A DNA stretch of 64,000 nt from DASPPF01 sp032906705 (GCA_032906705.1 JAJTZC010000004.1:1-64000); one strand, 5' to 3'. Shown: positions 32,412 to 41,240, counted from the first letter of the stretch. Program-made: numbers and translations. Notes: generated from the letters alone by a model not told the origin.

Positions 32412-34778
32412 TTGGAGCTTCGCTTAGGGCCACTTCACCTCAACCTTCGCAGACCGACGGTCTCAAGAAGGACGATCATGGTGGTAACGGTTCTCGCCAT
32501 AGTGTTCTCCGTGGCGGTCACGATACGCGCCTTCGCAGGGCAGTACGGCTTCTACCTGAACGAGTTCGACCCGTACTACGACTACTACGCAGCTAATCAC
32601 ATCGTCACGCTTGCCCAGCAGCACGGCCTGCTGTACGCCCTCTTCAACAACCCGTCCAATTGCGGGCCTTCAGTACTGACCTCGTGCCACGCGCTGCAGG
32701 GTTACTTCAACTGGCACGACGTGCAGACCTGGTTCCCGTACGGGAGGGACGTTGCTGCGACTTCGCAGGACGGCCTCCAGGTGGGCGGCGCGCTGCTGTA
32801 CCTCCTCGTCCACAACCTCTTCGGCGCTCAGATTAGCCTCTACGACTTCCTCATCCTGCTCCCCGTCTTCTTCGGCGCCCTGACCGCAATCCTGTTCTAT
32901 TTCCTGATGAGGAGAATCGCAGGGGAGGCTGCGGGGCTCTTCTCGGCCCTCATGGTCGCCGTCTCTCCGCCGCTGATAGAGAGGGGAAACCTCGGATGGT
33001 TCAAGTCCGAGCCACTCGCCATACTCCTGTTCATCTCGGCTAGCTACCTCGTGCTCACGGTGTTCGACAAGGAGCGAGGCCTTCGCAGCCGCGTCTTGAG
33101 AGGCCTGCTGGCCGGATTTTTCGCGGGATACGCCAACACCGCCTGGGGAGGCGGGGACTACTTCAGCGCCGCCTTCGGCCTGTTCTTCCTCCTGCTGCCG
33201 TTCATGAACGTGGACCTTTCCGGGCTCACCCCGGCGGCAATCTCTTTCACCGCCGCCGCCATCCTCGGGAGCGCAATCTTCCCCAGGCCAGGAGTCGCAA
33301 TCGTAACATCCCCGGTCGGAATCGCCCTGATCGGTGGGACCGTCTTCCTGCTCCTTGCCCAGTGGTCAAAGTCCTGGGTCAAGCCAACAGAGTACAGGCG
33401 GACCCTGGTGAAGTTCCTGTTCGGCTTCGTTCTCGCCGGCTTCTCTGTCATCAGCTTCGGACTGGTGGGCGGGGTCTCCGTGAGGTACCTCTCAGCAATA
33501 GCTCCATGGGCGCGGAGCGGCAACGCACTCGTGCAGTCGGTGGCCGAGCACTTCGTACCCACGGGCCAAGACTACTTCACCTCGTACCTGATGCTCCTGT
33601 CGTTCGGAGTCGCAGGGGCCCTGATCGCTTTCAGGAGGAAGAGCATCCCGACGACCTTTGCCTTGCTCATAGGGCTCACTGGGCTCTACTTCTCGGCCGC
33701 CTTCTCTCGCCTGCTCGTCTACTCCTCCATCGCCCTCGGGCTCCTCGCCGGAATCGGCTTCGCAGAGCTGATGTTCGCACTGGTGAAGCCAAGCACCACT
33801 CCGCTAGTGAAGAAGAAGTCGACATACACGACAAAGAACGAGATGAAAGTCGTCTTTTCAGTCGCCGTGATAGCATTGATAGCAATCCCCGCAGGCACTT
33901 ACTGGATTCCCAACCCGCTCCAGTGCACCGCTGCCAACACATACTTCTGCGACCAGAGCCCGGCCGATTCAGCCGTCAGCCTGGCAAACGGCGCCACCAC
34001 ATACTCGCGCTCGCCGTTCACCGACTGGATTCAGACCTTGCAATGGATCAGGCAGAACACCCCGACCAACGCAGTGATCATTTCTTGGTGGGACTATGGT
34101 TACTGGACCGCTGTCATGGGTAACAGGACCAGCGCCGCAGACAACTCCACGATCAACGGCACACGGATAGCCCAGATCGGGCGGATGTTCATGTCCAACG
34201 CCACCCAAGCCGCGAGGGTCGCGAAGCAGATTGCGGGAGACAGGCCCGCATACGTCCTGCTGTTCATCACCGGGAGCCTGGTGCAGATCAGCTCTGGCAG
34301 CCAGTACTACATCCTGCAGGTGCCCGCTGGCGGCGGCTTCACCGCGGGCGGGGGAGACGAGAGCAAGAAGCAATGGTTCATCAGGATAGGCGGGCTCAAC
34401 GAGTCGCAGTTCCTCGAATGCCCTAACATCTCCACCAGCTGCCAGAACGTGGACGACTTCAACCTGACGCCCTACGCCGCAACTAACACGCTCTTCGCGA
34501 AGCTCCTGCCATTCCAGTTCAGCGGCTTCCTCGTGAGCAGCACGAGCAACCAGGGCCAGTCCCAGGTATCGCTCTCCCCGACATACCAATTCGGCACCAA
34601 CGGCGTCCCGCCGGTAGAGGCGTTCGCGTTTCCTGCCACCTACACCTTCGGGCCGAACAGCACTGGCCCCTTCAGGCTTGCCTACGCCTCGCCCAGCACT
34701 AGTAGCCCAACCGCGTGCCCCGGGAACACTCAGATCAGCTGCTTCAATGCCGTTCTGGTCTATCAGGTCTCGGGCTGA
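32412..34778 (+). CDS. aglB: Oligosaccharyltransferase AglB (STT3 family)
   Basis: 788 residues. About thirteen membrane helices (up to residue 500) precede a soluble C-terminal domain. The DxD-like FDPYYDYYAANHIV in the first loop and the signature WWDYGYW (about residue 560) mark the active and peptide-binding sites. It transfers lipid-linked glycans to Asn-X-Ser/Thr on secreted proteins outside the membrane. TTG start; a TATA-like GTTAAAATAC lies 30 bases upstream (32378-32387). The frameshifted surface protein with many NxS/T sites could be a substrate. The tail overlaps nop10 by 16 bases. Confidence 0.94.
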   Translation: MELRLGPLHLNLRRPTVSRRTIMVVTVLAIVFSVAVTIRAFAGQYGFYLNEFDPYYDYYAANHIVTLAQQHGLLYALFNNPSNCGPSVLTSCHALQGYFNWHDVQTWFPYGRDVAATSQDGLQVGGALLYLLVHNLFGAQISLYDFLILLPVFFGALTAILFYFLMRRIAGEAAGLFSALMVAVSPPLIERGNLGWFKSEPLAILLFISASYLVLTVFDKERGLRSRVLRGLLAGFFAGYANTAWGGGDYFSAAFGLFFLLLPFMNVDLSGLTPAAISFTAAAILGSAIFPRPGVAIVTSPVGIALIGGTVFLLLAQWSKSWVKPTEYRRTLVKFLFGFVLAGFSVISFGLVGGVSVRYLSAIAPWARSGNALVQSVAEHFVPTGQDYFTSYLMLLSFGVAGALIAFRRKSIPTTFALLIGLTGLYFSAAFSRLLVYSSIALGLLAGIGFAELMFALVKPSTTPLVKKKSTYTTKNEMKVVFSVAVIALIAIPAGTYWIPNPLQCTAANTYFCDQSPADSAVSLANGATTYSRSPFTDWIQTLQWIRQNTPTNAVIISWWDYGYWTAVMGNRTSAADNSTINGTRIAQIGRMFMSNATQAARVAKQIAGDRPAYVLLFITGSLVQISSGSQYYILQVPAGGGFTAGGGDESKKQWFIRIGGLNESQFLECPNISTSCQNVDDFNLTPYAATNTLFAKLLPFQFSGFLVSSTSNQGQSQVSLSPTYQFGTNGVPPVEAFAFPATYTFGPNSTGPFRLAYASPSTSSPTACPGNTQISCFNAVLVYQVSG

Positions 34779-34933
34779 CTTTCGTAGGCCAGCGGGCTCC
34801 TATATCGCGCGTACTTGTCGTCTGGAGAATAGCGCGCAGGGTGCACAGTGACTGCCTCGCCAGCGCAATAGGGGCACTTCTCGATCATCGTGTACCTCCC
34901 GCACTTCGTGCACCTCAGCATCAGCGACTTCAA
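34763..34933 (-). CDS. nop10: Ribosome biogenesis protein Nop10
   Basis: 56 residues, short enough to be overlooked. LRCTKCGRYTMIEKCPYCAGEAVTVHPARYSPDDKYARYR is the Nop10 zinc ribbon and the HPxRySPxDkYxxYR tail. It is part of H/ACA ribonucleoproteins that guide pseudouridylation. The TTG at 34933 overlaps the aIF2alpha stop (TTGA); an ATG at 34921 is the alternative. Neighbouring aIF2alpha, and further up S27e and L44e, is the usual archaeal gene order. Confidence 0.92.
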   Translation of the reverse strand: MKSLMLRCTKCGRYTMIEKCPYCAGEAVTVHPARYSPDDKYARYRSPLAYESQPET

Positions 34934-35730
34934 GTGGGCCCGCCGTATTTCCGCGATATCTCGCGCTTGAAGTTGAACGTATCATGCTTCCCGACACTGT
35001 CCTTAATCTTCTCCAGGACGCCGTCCAGCGCCTTTTCGGCCTGCTTGTAATCGTCCGCTGTGATCCTGACCCTGTACTTCGGGGCTCCCGCGTACGTAAT
35101 CTTGACCTCCGCTGAAGACGAACCCGTGGCAGCGAGGAGCGCCTTCTTGACGTCATCGATGCCGTTGGGCGTCTTGGACGACACCTCGACCAGCGCGCCG
35201 ACTTCGTACCTCGGCGGGACTATCTTCTCCGCGGCCGCGTCGGCGACAGCTTTGACTACCTGCGCCGGCAGGCTGGCTAAGGCCAGCGCCTTCTCCCCTC
35301 TCTTTGCGGCCGTCTCCAGGGCTTGGTAGAGTGTCCCGAAGCCCTCCTCCAGCTTCCCTATGTACGACGCGAGAGTCGCATCGTCGAGGCCGAGCTTCTT
35401 CTTGACCGCGTTCATTATCGCCAGCGCCCGCTCCTCCCTCTTCCACTCGATTACCTTGGCCCGCCTCTCCTCGTTCGTGACCTGCCTGAGCGAGAGGTCG
35501 ATCTCCCGCCTGACCCTGTCTGCGCGCACGACTTTCAGCACGAGCCTCTGCTGGACTTTCGCGACGCGCTCAATGTTCCTCACCCAACCAGTCGAGATCT
35601 CTGACACGTGGAGGAACCCGTTCATGCCTCCATACTGATCCAAATTCACATAGATGCCGTGCGAGGTGATTTCCCTGACAGTGCAGACCACTATCTCGCC
35701 CGGCTCGGGCATTCCCTTCTCGGAGAGCAT
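34930..35730 (-). CDS. Translation initiation factor aIF2 alpha subunit
   Basis: 266 residues. An S1 domain (about 8-85: GEIVVCTVREITSHGIYVNLDQYGGMNGFLHVSEIS), a helical middle domain, and the C-terminal alpha/beta domain (VKITYAGAPKYRVRITADDYKQAEKAL) are complete. As part of aIF2 it helps deliver initiator Met-tRNA to the small ribosomal subunit. The ATG at 35730 lies about 25 bases after a minus-strand TATA-like CTCTATAG; an ATG at 35712 is possible. Nop10 overlaps its stop. Confidence 0.95.
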   Translation of the reverse strand: MLSEKGMPEPGEIVVCTVREITSHGIYVNLDQYGGMNGFLHVSEISTGWVRNIERVAKVQQRLVLKVVRADRVRREIDLSLRQVTNEERRAKVIEWKREERALAIMNAVKKKLGLDDATLASYIGKLEEGFGTLYQALETAAKRGEKALALASLPAQVVKAVADAAAEKIVPPRYEVGALVEVSSKTPNGIDDVKKALLAATGSSSAEVKITYAGAPKYRVRITADDYKQAEKALDGVLEKIKDSVGKHDTFNFKREISRKYGGPT

Positions 35731-35777
35731 CGAGACGAGCGACTCGGAACGGGGCTATAGAGGTTTTGCCGACTGCT

Positions 35778-36749
35778 CTATGGCGGGGCCCACTCCCCAA
35801 GCCTCATCATGACGGTCATCGCCTTGAGCGTCACCACTTTGCTAGGCGCTCCGACCTTCTCCAGCGCGAACGGGGTCATCTTGCCTGCGCTGATGGCTGC
35901 GGAGTACCACTTCACAAGGGAACCCTCAACGTCCGGATGGACAGCATCGAGAATCCACCTGCCGTCCCTTCGCCTCTTCTCCTTCAGCAACGAGATGGCG
36001 TAACGCAGTCTCCTGTCTCCGGCGAACCCAAGCGCGGTAACGAACTCAAGTCCGACCAGGATGTCATAGTAGTAGTGGTTGGGATAATGGAACCGGTACC
36101 ACGGACCATAACGACCTCCTTGCTTGTGCAGCTCCCTCTCCAAGTAGAACTCCGCGCCCTTTTCCACTGCCCGCTTGATGCTCCTGTTCCACTTGTGCCG
36201 CGGAAGGGCCGCAAACGCGTTCATCCCCTCCCACCCATCTATAACACCGTTCTTTCCCCAGCAGTGCCATCCTCCATTCGGCTTCTGGTGCTGCACGAGC
36301 CAGTCGAAGGCGCTCCTCACCTTCGGGTGGCCGGCGTAGCCGAACTTGACAAGAGCCCTAGCCGTATTGCCCACAAGGCAGAGCTCGCTGACCTCGGCAT
36401 CGTCGGTGCCGAACCCGCCGTCGCGCTTTGCGAAGCGCTTGATCCAGAGCTCGCAAGCTTTCTCGACCCTCGGGTCTTCTCTGGTCAACCCCAGGTCTGA
36501 AAGGACTAGCAACATCCAGTTGGTGGATAGATACTTCGGCCTGTACAATCGCCCCTCCTCGACCCACCAGCCTCCTGCCCGCTGCTTGGCAAGGATGTCG
36601 GCTGCCCACCCCCTTTTCGTCAGCGCCTCCTTCGCAGCCCGCACTTGGGAATCGTCCCGGGGCCTTTCAAGCAGCCCAGTCAGAGTGAGATACCTCACCG
36701 ACGGCTGGTTATCCTGCAGCAGCCAGTTCAGAACCTTTGCATCACTCAT
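35778..36749 (-). CDS. Prenyltransferase/terpene-cyclase-like alpha-barrel protein
   Basis: 323 residues built of repeated alpha-alpha units with QW-like motifs: DGGFG, QKPNGGWHCWG and DGRW. This is the squalene cyclase/prenyltransferase repeat fold. The cyclase DXDD acid motif is not evident, so enzyme activity is uncertain; many archaeal members are uncharacterised. It sits between S27e and aIF2alpha, which are normally adjacent in archaea. The spacing to S27e is 21 bases, so it probably rides on the ribosomal transcript. Confidence 0.8.
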   Translation of the reverse strand: MSDAKVLNWLLQDNQPSVRYLTLTGLLERPRDDSQVRAAKEALTKRGWAADILAKQRAGGWWVEEGRLYRPKYLSTNWMLLVLSDLGLTREDPRVEKACELWIKRFAKRDGGFGTDDAEVSELCLVGNTARALVKFGYAGHPKVRSAFDWLVQHQKPNGGWHCWGKNGVIDGWEGMNAFAALPRHKWNRSIKRAVEKGAEFYLERELHKQGGRYGPWYRFHYPNHYYYDILVGLEFVTALGFAGDRRLRYAISLLKEKRRRDGRWILDAVHPDVEGSLVKWYSAAISAGKMTPFALEKVGAPSKVVTLKAMTVMMRLGEWAPP

Positions 36750-36770
36750 GCTCGCGCGTCCTTGGTCGGG

Positions 36771-36968
36771 CTAGCTCAGCTTCTTCACAATCGTGGCAAG
36801 GATCAGGGCCTTCCCACCCTTGCTCTCGGTGAGCATCTTCCCGCACCCTGTGCACCCAACGTTCTTCGTCGATGCCGAGAACACCACCTTCTCCGTGCCG
36901 CACTCGTCGCACTTGACGAGAAGGAACGTGCTCTTCTGCTTGGGTATCGGCTCTCTTTCGCGCCTCAT
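36771..36968 (-). CDS. rps27e: Ribosomal protein S27e
   Basis: 65 residues. REREPIPKQKSTFLLVKCDECGTEKVVFSASTKNVGCTGCGKML is the S27e zinc-ribbon sequence (C-x2-C...C-x2-C). The ATG at 36968 overlaps the L44e stop (ATGA), which settles the start against the much longer open frame. It is a small-subunit ribosomal protein. Confidence 0.95.
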   Translation of the reverse strand: MRREREPIPKQKSTFLLVKCDECGTEKVVFSASTKNVGCTGCGKMLTESKGGKALILATIVKKLS

Positions 36969-37243
36969 TCTGTAATCTCCGCTTTCCTGAGCCTTATACC
37001 CTTCCTCATCAACTCTTTGCTGCACTCCTTGCACTTTAGTCTTAGAGTCGCCTTTTTCGTGGTTTTGGCCGTCCGTATCAATTCTGGGAACTTTTGCCCG
37101 CCATAACCCCGCTTTCTCCCTGCTTGGCGTCTTGCTCCCCACGAACCCGCCCGCTCTTTTCCCCTCTTGTATAGGGCGACCGAATGTATGGTATGACGTT
37201 TACAGTGTGGGCAAAACGTGTTCATTTCCTTTGGGAACTTCAT
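36965..37243 (-). CDS. rpl44e: Ribosomal protein L44e
   Basis: 92 residues, the normal length: MKFPKEMNTFCPHCKRHTIHSVALYKRGKE ... RTAKTTKKATLRLKCKECSKELMRKGIRLRKAEI, with the two CxxC pairs. It is a large-subunit protein near the tRNA exit site. It heads the minus-strand operon with S27e, aIF2alpha and Nop10; a TATA-like TTTTAAAG lies about 43 bases upstream (37282-37290). Confidence 0.96.
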   Translation of the reverse strand: MKFPKEMNTFCPHCKRHTIHSVALYKRGKERAGSWGARRQAGRKRGYGGQKFPELIRTAKTTKKATLRLKCKECSKELMRKGIRLRKAEITE

Positions 37244-37531
37244 CTTCTCAATCCGGGTTTTTCTCGCCGCCTGCTTTCGCTTTAAAAGGATTGGTTCGAA
37301 TCAAGATTCGGCTGTCGCCAATTCGACGAAATGACGCCCTGAGAAGAAACAGTCTGACGCCAGGGCGAGATGCGAGTGTTGGAACTTGGGGTGGGTAGCT
37401 AATAGCAATGCGAGGAATGTTGTATCACGACCAAAGGAGTTCCATCTATTCCAAGGGCATGTCTCCGGTGCGGGCAATCATATCAACCAACCAGCGGCCC
37501 TCAGAAGTACTGTATTTCCTGCAGGCTGGTC

Positions 37532-38044
37532 ATGAAACAAGTGTACAGCATGGAGTGGCGAAGAAGGAATCCTGAGAAGCGAAAGATGATTGACAGAAGG
37601 GCGGCAGAAAAAAACCCAGGGTATTATCGCCTGATGAAGAAGTTCGTATTCCACAGACGGGTGGAAACTTTGAAACAGTCAGTCTTGGGCTACTATTCCA
37701 GCCAGAGCTTCCGGTGTGCATGTTGCGGTGAGTCAGAACGCGACTTCCTAGTCATCGACCACATAGAAGGACATGGGAATGAACATCGCAAGCAAATCTT
37801 CGGCAGGGCGCAAGCAGGATACGCGTTCTATGATTGGTTAATCAAACGGGGGTATCCACAGGGTTTTCAGGTCCTATGTTGCAACTGCAACATGTCGAAA
37901 GGCAAGCATGGTACATGCGTTCATGTGTCAAGGCCGACGGAACCTGCGCCTCCACCAGGAATGAAGACGATTTCTCGCAGAACTGGAGACCAACGAATCA
38001 AAGGTTACGAAGCCGGCTTGGTCAAATGGAGGCCGCGGTCATAG
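37532..38044 (+). CDS. HNH-like zinc nuclease, 5' end degenerate
   Basis: 170 residues from the ATG at 37532. RCACCGESERDFLVIDHIEGHGNEHRK and GFQVLCCNCNMSKGKHGTC form a treble-clef HNH fold. The same frame stays open back to 37406 and encodes a further zinc ribbon (CLRCGQSYQPTSGPQKYC) that the 48181 homolog also has, but it contains no ATG, GTG or TTG. The true 5' end is therefore lost to a frameshift or uses an odd start. The protein is probably a homing- or phage-type nuclease; no host gene is visibly split. The 306 bases downstream hold nothing I recognise. Confidence 0.7.
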   Translation: MKQVYSMEWRRRNPEKRKMIDRRAAEKNPGYYRLMKKFVFHRRVETLKQSVLGYYSSQSFRCACCGESERDFLVIDHIEGHGNEHRKQIFGRAQAGYAFYDWLIKRGYPQGFQVLCCNCNMSKGKHGTCVHVSRPTEPAPPPGMKTISRRTGDQRIKGYEAGLVKWRPRS

Positions 38045-38350
38045 AGCTGAAGCTTTGCCGTCGCCTGTCCACTCTTTAAAAGCGTTGGTGCGCGAAATGC
38101 CAGCTCTTCCCGCTTGGAGACTTCCAGCGGGAGAATCAGCTTTACACTTTTCGTCGAATCCTTGGACGGGGGTGGTTAATTCATCTCTCCAATTGGAAAG
38201 TTCCGAAAAGAACCATGAAGTTCACGCGCTTGGAGGCGTACCGCTAACTGAGAGTCCCGCTGACTCACTATCTCCAAGGCAACGGAGCCCAAGTCTTCTC
38301 CCTGTTGGCCACCGCTCCCTTCTCTCCGCTCGACATCGACCTTGGTCTCC
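38045..38350. other. Intergenic stretch without recognised content
   Basis: 306 bases between the HNH gene and the convergent vapC. It contains a TATA-like CTTTAAAAG near 38074, but no convincing gene follows it. Confidence 0.5.
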
Positions 38351-38717
38351 TCACCAGGTTATCTTCACAGCTTCAGAGATGACCTTGTCCCGTGTAATCA
38401 CCGTGGCGTCCTTCTCCAGTGCCAGAGCAGAGATCAGCGAATCGAAGTATCCCATCCCCTTTTCCTGAAGCTTCGCAGCCTCCCTCAGGGANNNNNNNNN
38501 NNNNNNNNNNNNNNNNNNNNNNNNNNNNNNNNNNCTCTCTTTCCCTTGACGTATACCCTCTTCCCTTCATCACCAAATCGAACTCGACCGCAGCCATGGA
38601 TGGCACGAACGTACCCGGAACGCGCCGCACCGCCTCCAAATGGCCGAAAGCGACTTTGTGGAACACATACTTCGGATTGAGGGCCCCGACCAGAACCATG
38701 GTGTCCGTCAGCCTCAC
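38351..38717 (-). CDS. vapC: VapC-type PIN toxin interrupted by a gap
   Basis: The N-terminal part (MRLTDTMVLVGALNPKYVFHKVAFG, with the first PIN Asp) starts with GTG at 38717. After the N run the C-terminal part reads KLQEKGMGYFDSLISALALEKDATVITRDKVI, with the later PIN Asp residues, ending at TGA 38351. The two parts are one base out of frame with the printed gap, so the 43-N length is an estimate. The antitoxin gene lies 7 bases upstream. Confidence 0.75.
38492..38534. other. Assembly gap of 43 N inside vapC
   Basis: The coding frames on the two sides disagree by one base at this length, so its true size must differ. Confidence 0.95.
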
Positions 38718-38724
38718 GGAGGAC

Positions 38725-38967
38725 TCACCTCGCCGACGCCGAGAGCATCCTGTCCTCCCTGTGCTCCTCTTCCTTCCACGCGGTCAGTTTCCTCGCCGCG
38801 ACCCGTTGGACTTCATTCAGCAGCGCGCCCGAATCTCGAAGCTCAACGACCCCGTCTCCCTTTACTTCGGCCACCAAACTGGTTCCCGACCTGATGCCAG
38901 CCCTCGTCCTAATCCGCTTCGGAAGCACCAACCTTCCTTTCTGGTCGATCGAGACGAGTTCGCTCAT
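38725..38967 (-). CDS. AbrB/SpoVT-type antitoxin
   Basis: 80 residues. SIDQKGRLVLPKRIRTRAGIRSGTSLVAEVKGDGVVELR is a swapped-hairpin AbrB domain; the tail (45-80) would bind the toxin. It precedes vapC by 7 bases, the normal order. A minus-strand TATA-like AAATATTGG lies about 25 bases upstream (38988-38997). Confidence 0.85.
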   Translation of the reverse strand: MSELVSIDQKGRLVLPKRIRTRAGIRSGTSLVAEVKGDGVVELRDSGALLNEVQRVAARKLTAWKEEEHREDRMLSASAR

Positions 38968-39417
38968 GGCCCCAGCTAGTCAATACCAATATTTGAATTT
39001 GGTGGTATGAGGCATACAAGATATCCACAATTCCTATTTCGTGGGAAATCTCCCCTGGTGCCACCAAACTAACCAAGGCGCCGGTGTCTTTGCTCCGAGT
39101 TGAACCAGGAGCCTAGGCCGAAGTCTTGCGCAGTGGTGGTTAATCGAAACCATCGGGTCCGAGAGGGTGGACCCACCTAGCCTGAGAAAGGTTCCGTCAA
39201 TCCTCGGCGGGCGATGCGAAACCTGCGAGTCGTTGTACCTCGACTTCCGCGTCCGGTATCAGGCATATGGACGAAACGACGACCAGTCTTTCTTCGACGC
39301 GCTGAGTTGCGCGGCATCCCTCGATTTCAGAAGCCTCCCCCGAAGAGGAACGGATTCCGGAAACGCGTCGAACGGAGCGACCCTTAAATGCCGTTGCTGG
39401 ATTATCCTCCCACGACC
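38968..39417. other. Intergenic stretch
   Basis: 450 bases. It holds the antitoxin promoter on one side and a TATA-like CCTTAAATG (39381-39390) for the tiny genes on the other. An 88-codon plus frame (39167-39433) has an odd composition, and I reject it. Confidence 0.5.
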
Positions 39418-39579
39418 ATGGGATTCAGTGTAGCCGTTCCGAACGACGAGGAATTTCGGAACGACCTTAGAGATGTTCTTGCGAAGCCTGACGAGTGGTA
39501 CGACGAGAGGGTCGATAGAGCCGTAAGGGGCGCGAAGCGTGTCAAACCAAGAGCTGGGCGAGTTTCTCGCAAGGGTTGA
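39418..39579 (+). CDS. Small protein, first of an overlapping pair
   Basis: 53 residues: MGFSVAVPNDEEFRNDLRDVLAKPDEWYDERVDRA then a basic tail. The ATG stands about 32 bases after a TATA-like box, a leaderless arrangement. The charged helix followed by an Arg/Lys tail resembles a small DNA-binding or antitoxin-type protein, but no family is recognised. It overlaps the next small gene by 41 bases. Confidence 0.5.
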   Translation: MGFSVAVPNDEEFRNDLRDVLAKPDEWYDERVDRAVRGAKRVKPRAGRVSRKG

Positions 39580-39694
39580 AGCGCGCTATGCCCGCAGGCT
39601 GCTCAGGGCCTGGCAGAGGGATCCCGAGGATTTCCCCGAATATGTCAGGCAGTTGGAAGAGATTATCGACCTGAGGAGAAAGATTTCGGGCTAA
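39539..39694 (+). CDS. Small protein, second of an overlapping pair
   Basis: 51 residues from a GTG: SNQELGEFLARVEARYARRLLRAWQRDPEDFPEYVRQLEEIIDLRRKI, a strongly helical, charged sequence with coding-like composition. Together with the preceding 53-residue gene it looks like a two-gene cassette in which one product binds the other; a toxin-antitoxin nature is only a guess. Confidence 0.5.
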   Translation: MSNQELGEFLARVEARYARRLLRAWQRDPEDFPEYVRQLEEIIDLRRKISG

Positions 39695-39885
39695 TTCGTC
39701 ACCCATGAGCCGTTTGTCGTCGGCGGCAAACGGGTGTGGATGAAACTACAACCAGTCTTCCTTCAATTCGCTGATTTGCACGGGCTTCGCTTGGTCAACG
39801 GTCCTCTTCCCGATTCCCACTCGCGCCACCAAGCTGAGGCCCTATCGAAGCCCTTGCAGTGGCGCCGGCAACGCCTTGTTCTACT

Positions 39886-40305
39886 TCACGTCTCGTCTCT
39901 GTCATTCATGTTGAATTGCTCGGGGAGTTCCACATCCTTCACCACGTACCTGACCTTCTTCTCCTCAACTAGCTTCCGCAGCTTCCTTTCTGGCCCCGTG
40001 AGCGCGGCGCCTTTCTTCTTGATCTCAACGAAATCCAAGACGTCGTTCTTGACCCCCAGCAGGTCGAACGAGCCCTGCTTGGATGTGGACGAGAGGAGGA
40101 TTACCTGCTCGTATTCGTCGAGAGTCGCGAAGGTGCCCAGCAATTGGTACATGTCGCCCTTGGCCTGACTGCCCCCGATCTGGTAGGCCTTTGTCTGCTT
40201 GGTCTGCCAGCGCTGATAGTAGACCCGCGCGAGGAAGAAACCAACGACAGCAAGGACGGCGAACACAGCGACGAGCGTCCCAAGGACTGATTCGAGAGGG
40301 GTCAT
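39886..40305 (-). CDS. Membrane-tethered Holliday-resolvase-like protein
   Basis: 139 residues. One membrane helix (LGTLVAVFAVLAVVGFFLARVYY) is followed by a compact domain with FDLLGVKNDVLDFVEIKKKGAALTGPERKLRKLVEEKKVRYVVKDVELPE. This matches the family of predicted endonucleases related to archaeal Holliday resolvases (D ... E-x-K core: DLL ... EIKKKG). The domain would sit in the cytoplasm at the membrane. It lies just downstream of PCNA on the same strand. Confidence 0.75.
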   Translation of the reverse strand: MTPLESVLGTLVAVFAVLAVVGFFLARVYYQRWQTKQTKAYQIGGSQAKGDMYQLLGTFATLDEYEQVILLSSTSKQGSFDLLGVKNDVLDFVEIKKKGAALTGPERKLRKLVEEKKVRYVVKDVELPEQFNMNDRDET

Positions 40306-40358
40306 CTTCGCTTCCTACTCCGCCGCGGCTATATGAGCACCGACCGAGCTGTTGTTCT

Positions 40359-41114
40359 CTAGTCCCCGGATACCCGAGGAGCCAAAAAGTAGTTCACGCG
40401 TGCCCCTAGATCGTTCAACTTGAAGGCGAGTAAAATCGGCTTCTTCGAGGAGAACGAACAGACTAACGTGTCAGAAACGCCACCCAACGCCTTGGTTATC
40501 GAAATCAAATAATCGATGGAATACGTTGCTTTACTCTCTGCGCCAACCTGCAACTCAAGGATGTCCGCGTCGTTCTTCTCCAATGAAATTGAGGCCTGAC
40601 CAATATCTGACTTCCCCGAGAATGTCAATTTGTCCTTGATGGCCGAGATTGTCACTTGATCGGATACAACATTGATATCGCTCAAGACTTTCTCGAAAAT
40701 TGCCTTGGTGAGTGTGACCTTCGTATCGAACTCCAGCTTGGGAAGCGGTGCCGCCCCTCCGCTGCTCTCAATCAGGTGAATCGTAAACTCTCGCTTGTAA
40801 CCGTTCTGGAAGCGAAAGAGGATGGCATCTTCATCAGTGGAAGAAATCTCGATGCTGTCCTTGGAATCCGACCTCCCGATGAGCTTGACCAGGTCCTCAA
40901 CGCGAACACTAAATTTGAACGGCTTATCGACCTCGTAGCGTTCGAGCGCCGAATTAGGAACCAGGAGGTCGACCAAGGCCACATGAGATGGGTCCATCGC
41001 TCTGAACGTCAGACCTTCAGTATTCGCCTCGAAAGTCGCTTCTTCGACTAGCGTCTTGACAGCTGCAGCAATCGCCTTCCATTCTATTGAGGAGGCGGCT
41101 TTGGCCAGAAACAA
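40359..41114 (-). CDS. pcn: DNA polymerase sliding clamp PCNA
   Basis: 251 residues. KPFKFSVRVEDLVKLIGRSDSKDSIEIS, TIHLIESSGGAAPLPKLEFDTKVTLT and the ending YFLAPRVSGD are typical PCNA segments across the two clamp domains. It is a trimeric clamp for PolD, ligase and nucleases. TTG start at 41114; a minus-strand TATA-like CTTAATATC lies about 40 bases upstream. The C-terminus does not end in a PIP motif, as expected. It is the left border of the accessory island. Confidence 0.96.
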   Translation of the reverse strand: MFLAKAASSIEWKAIAAAVKTLVEEATFEANTEGLTFRAMDPSHVALVDLLVPNSALERYEVDKPFKFSVRVEDLVKLIGRSDSKDSIEISSTDEDAILFRFQNGYKREFTIHLIESSGGAAPLPKLEFDTKVTLTKAIFEKVLSDINVVSDQVTISAIKDKLTFSGKSDIGQASISLEKNDADILELQVGAESKATYSIDYLISITKALGGVSDTLVCSFSSKKPILLAFKLNDLGARVNYFLAPRVSGD

Positions 41115-41240
41115 CTTCCAGTTCGCCTTTCATTCAGGCTCGCTGGCGACGGATATTAAGGATTCAGCGACGATGTCTTGCATCCCTATGGCCTCGCTGA
41201 AATTGTTCGGGTTAGCAGAAGCTGAAACCTACCATTGAAT

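Noticed and set aside
39167..39433. 88-codon plus ORF before the tiny gene pair
   Set aside because: Arg/Ser/Cys-rich with no coding-like codon pattern, and it overlaps the TATA box of the next gene.
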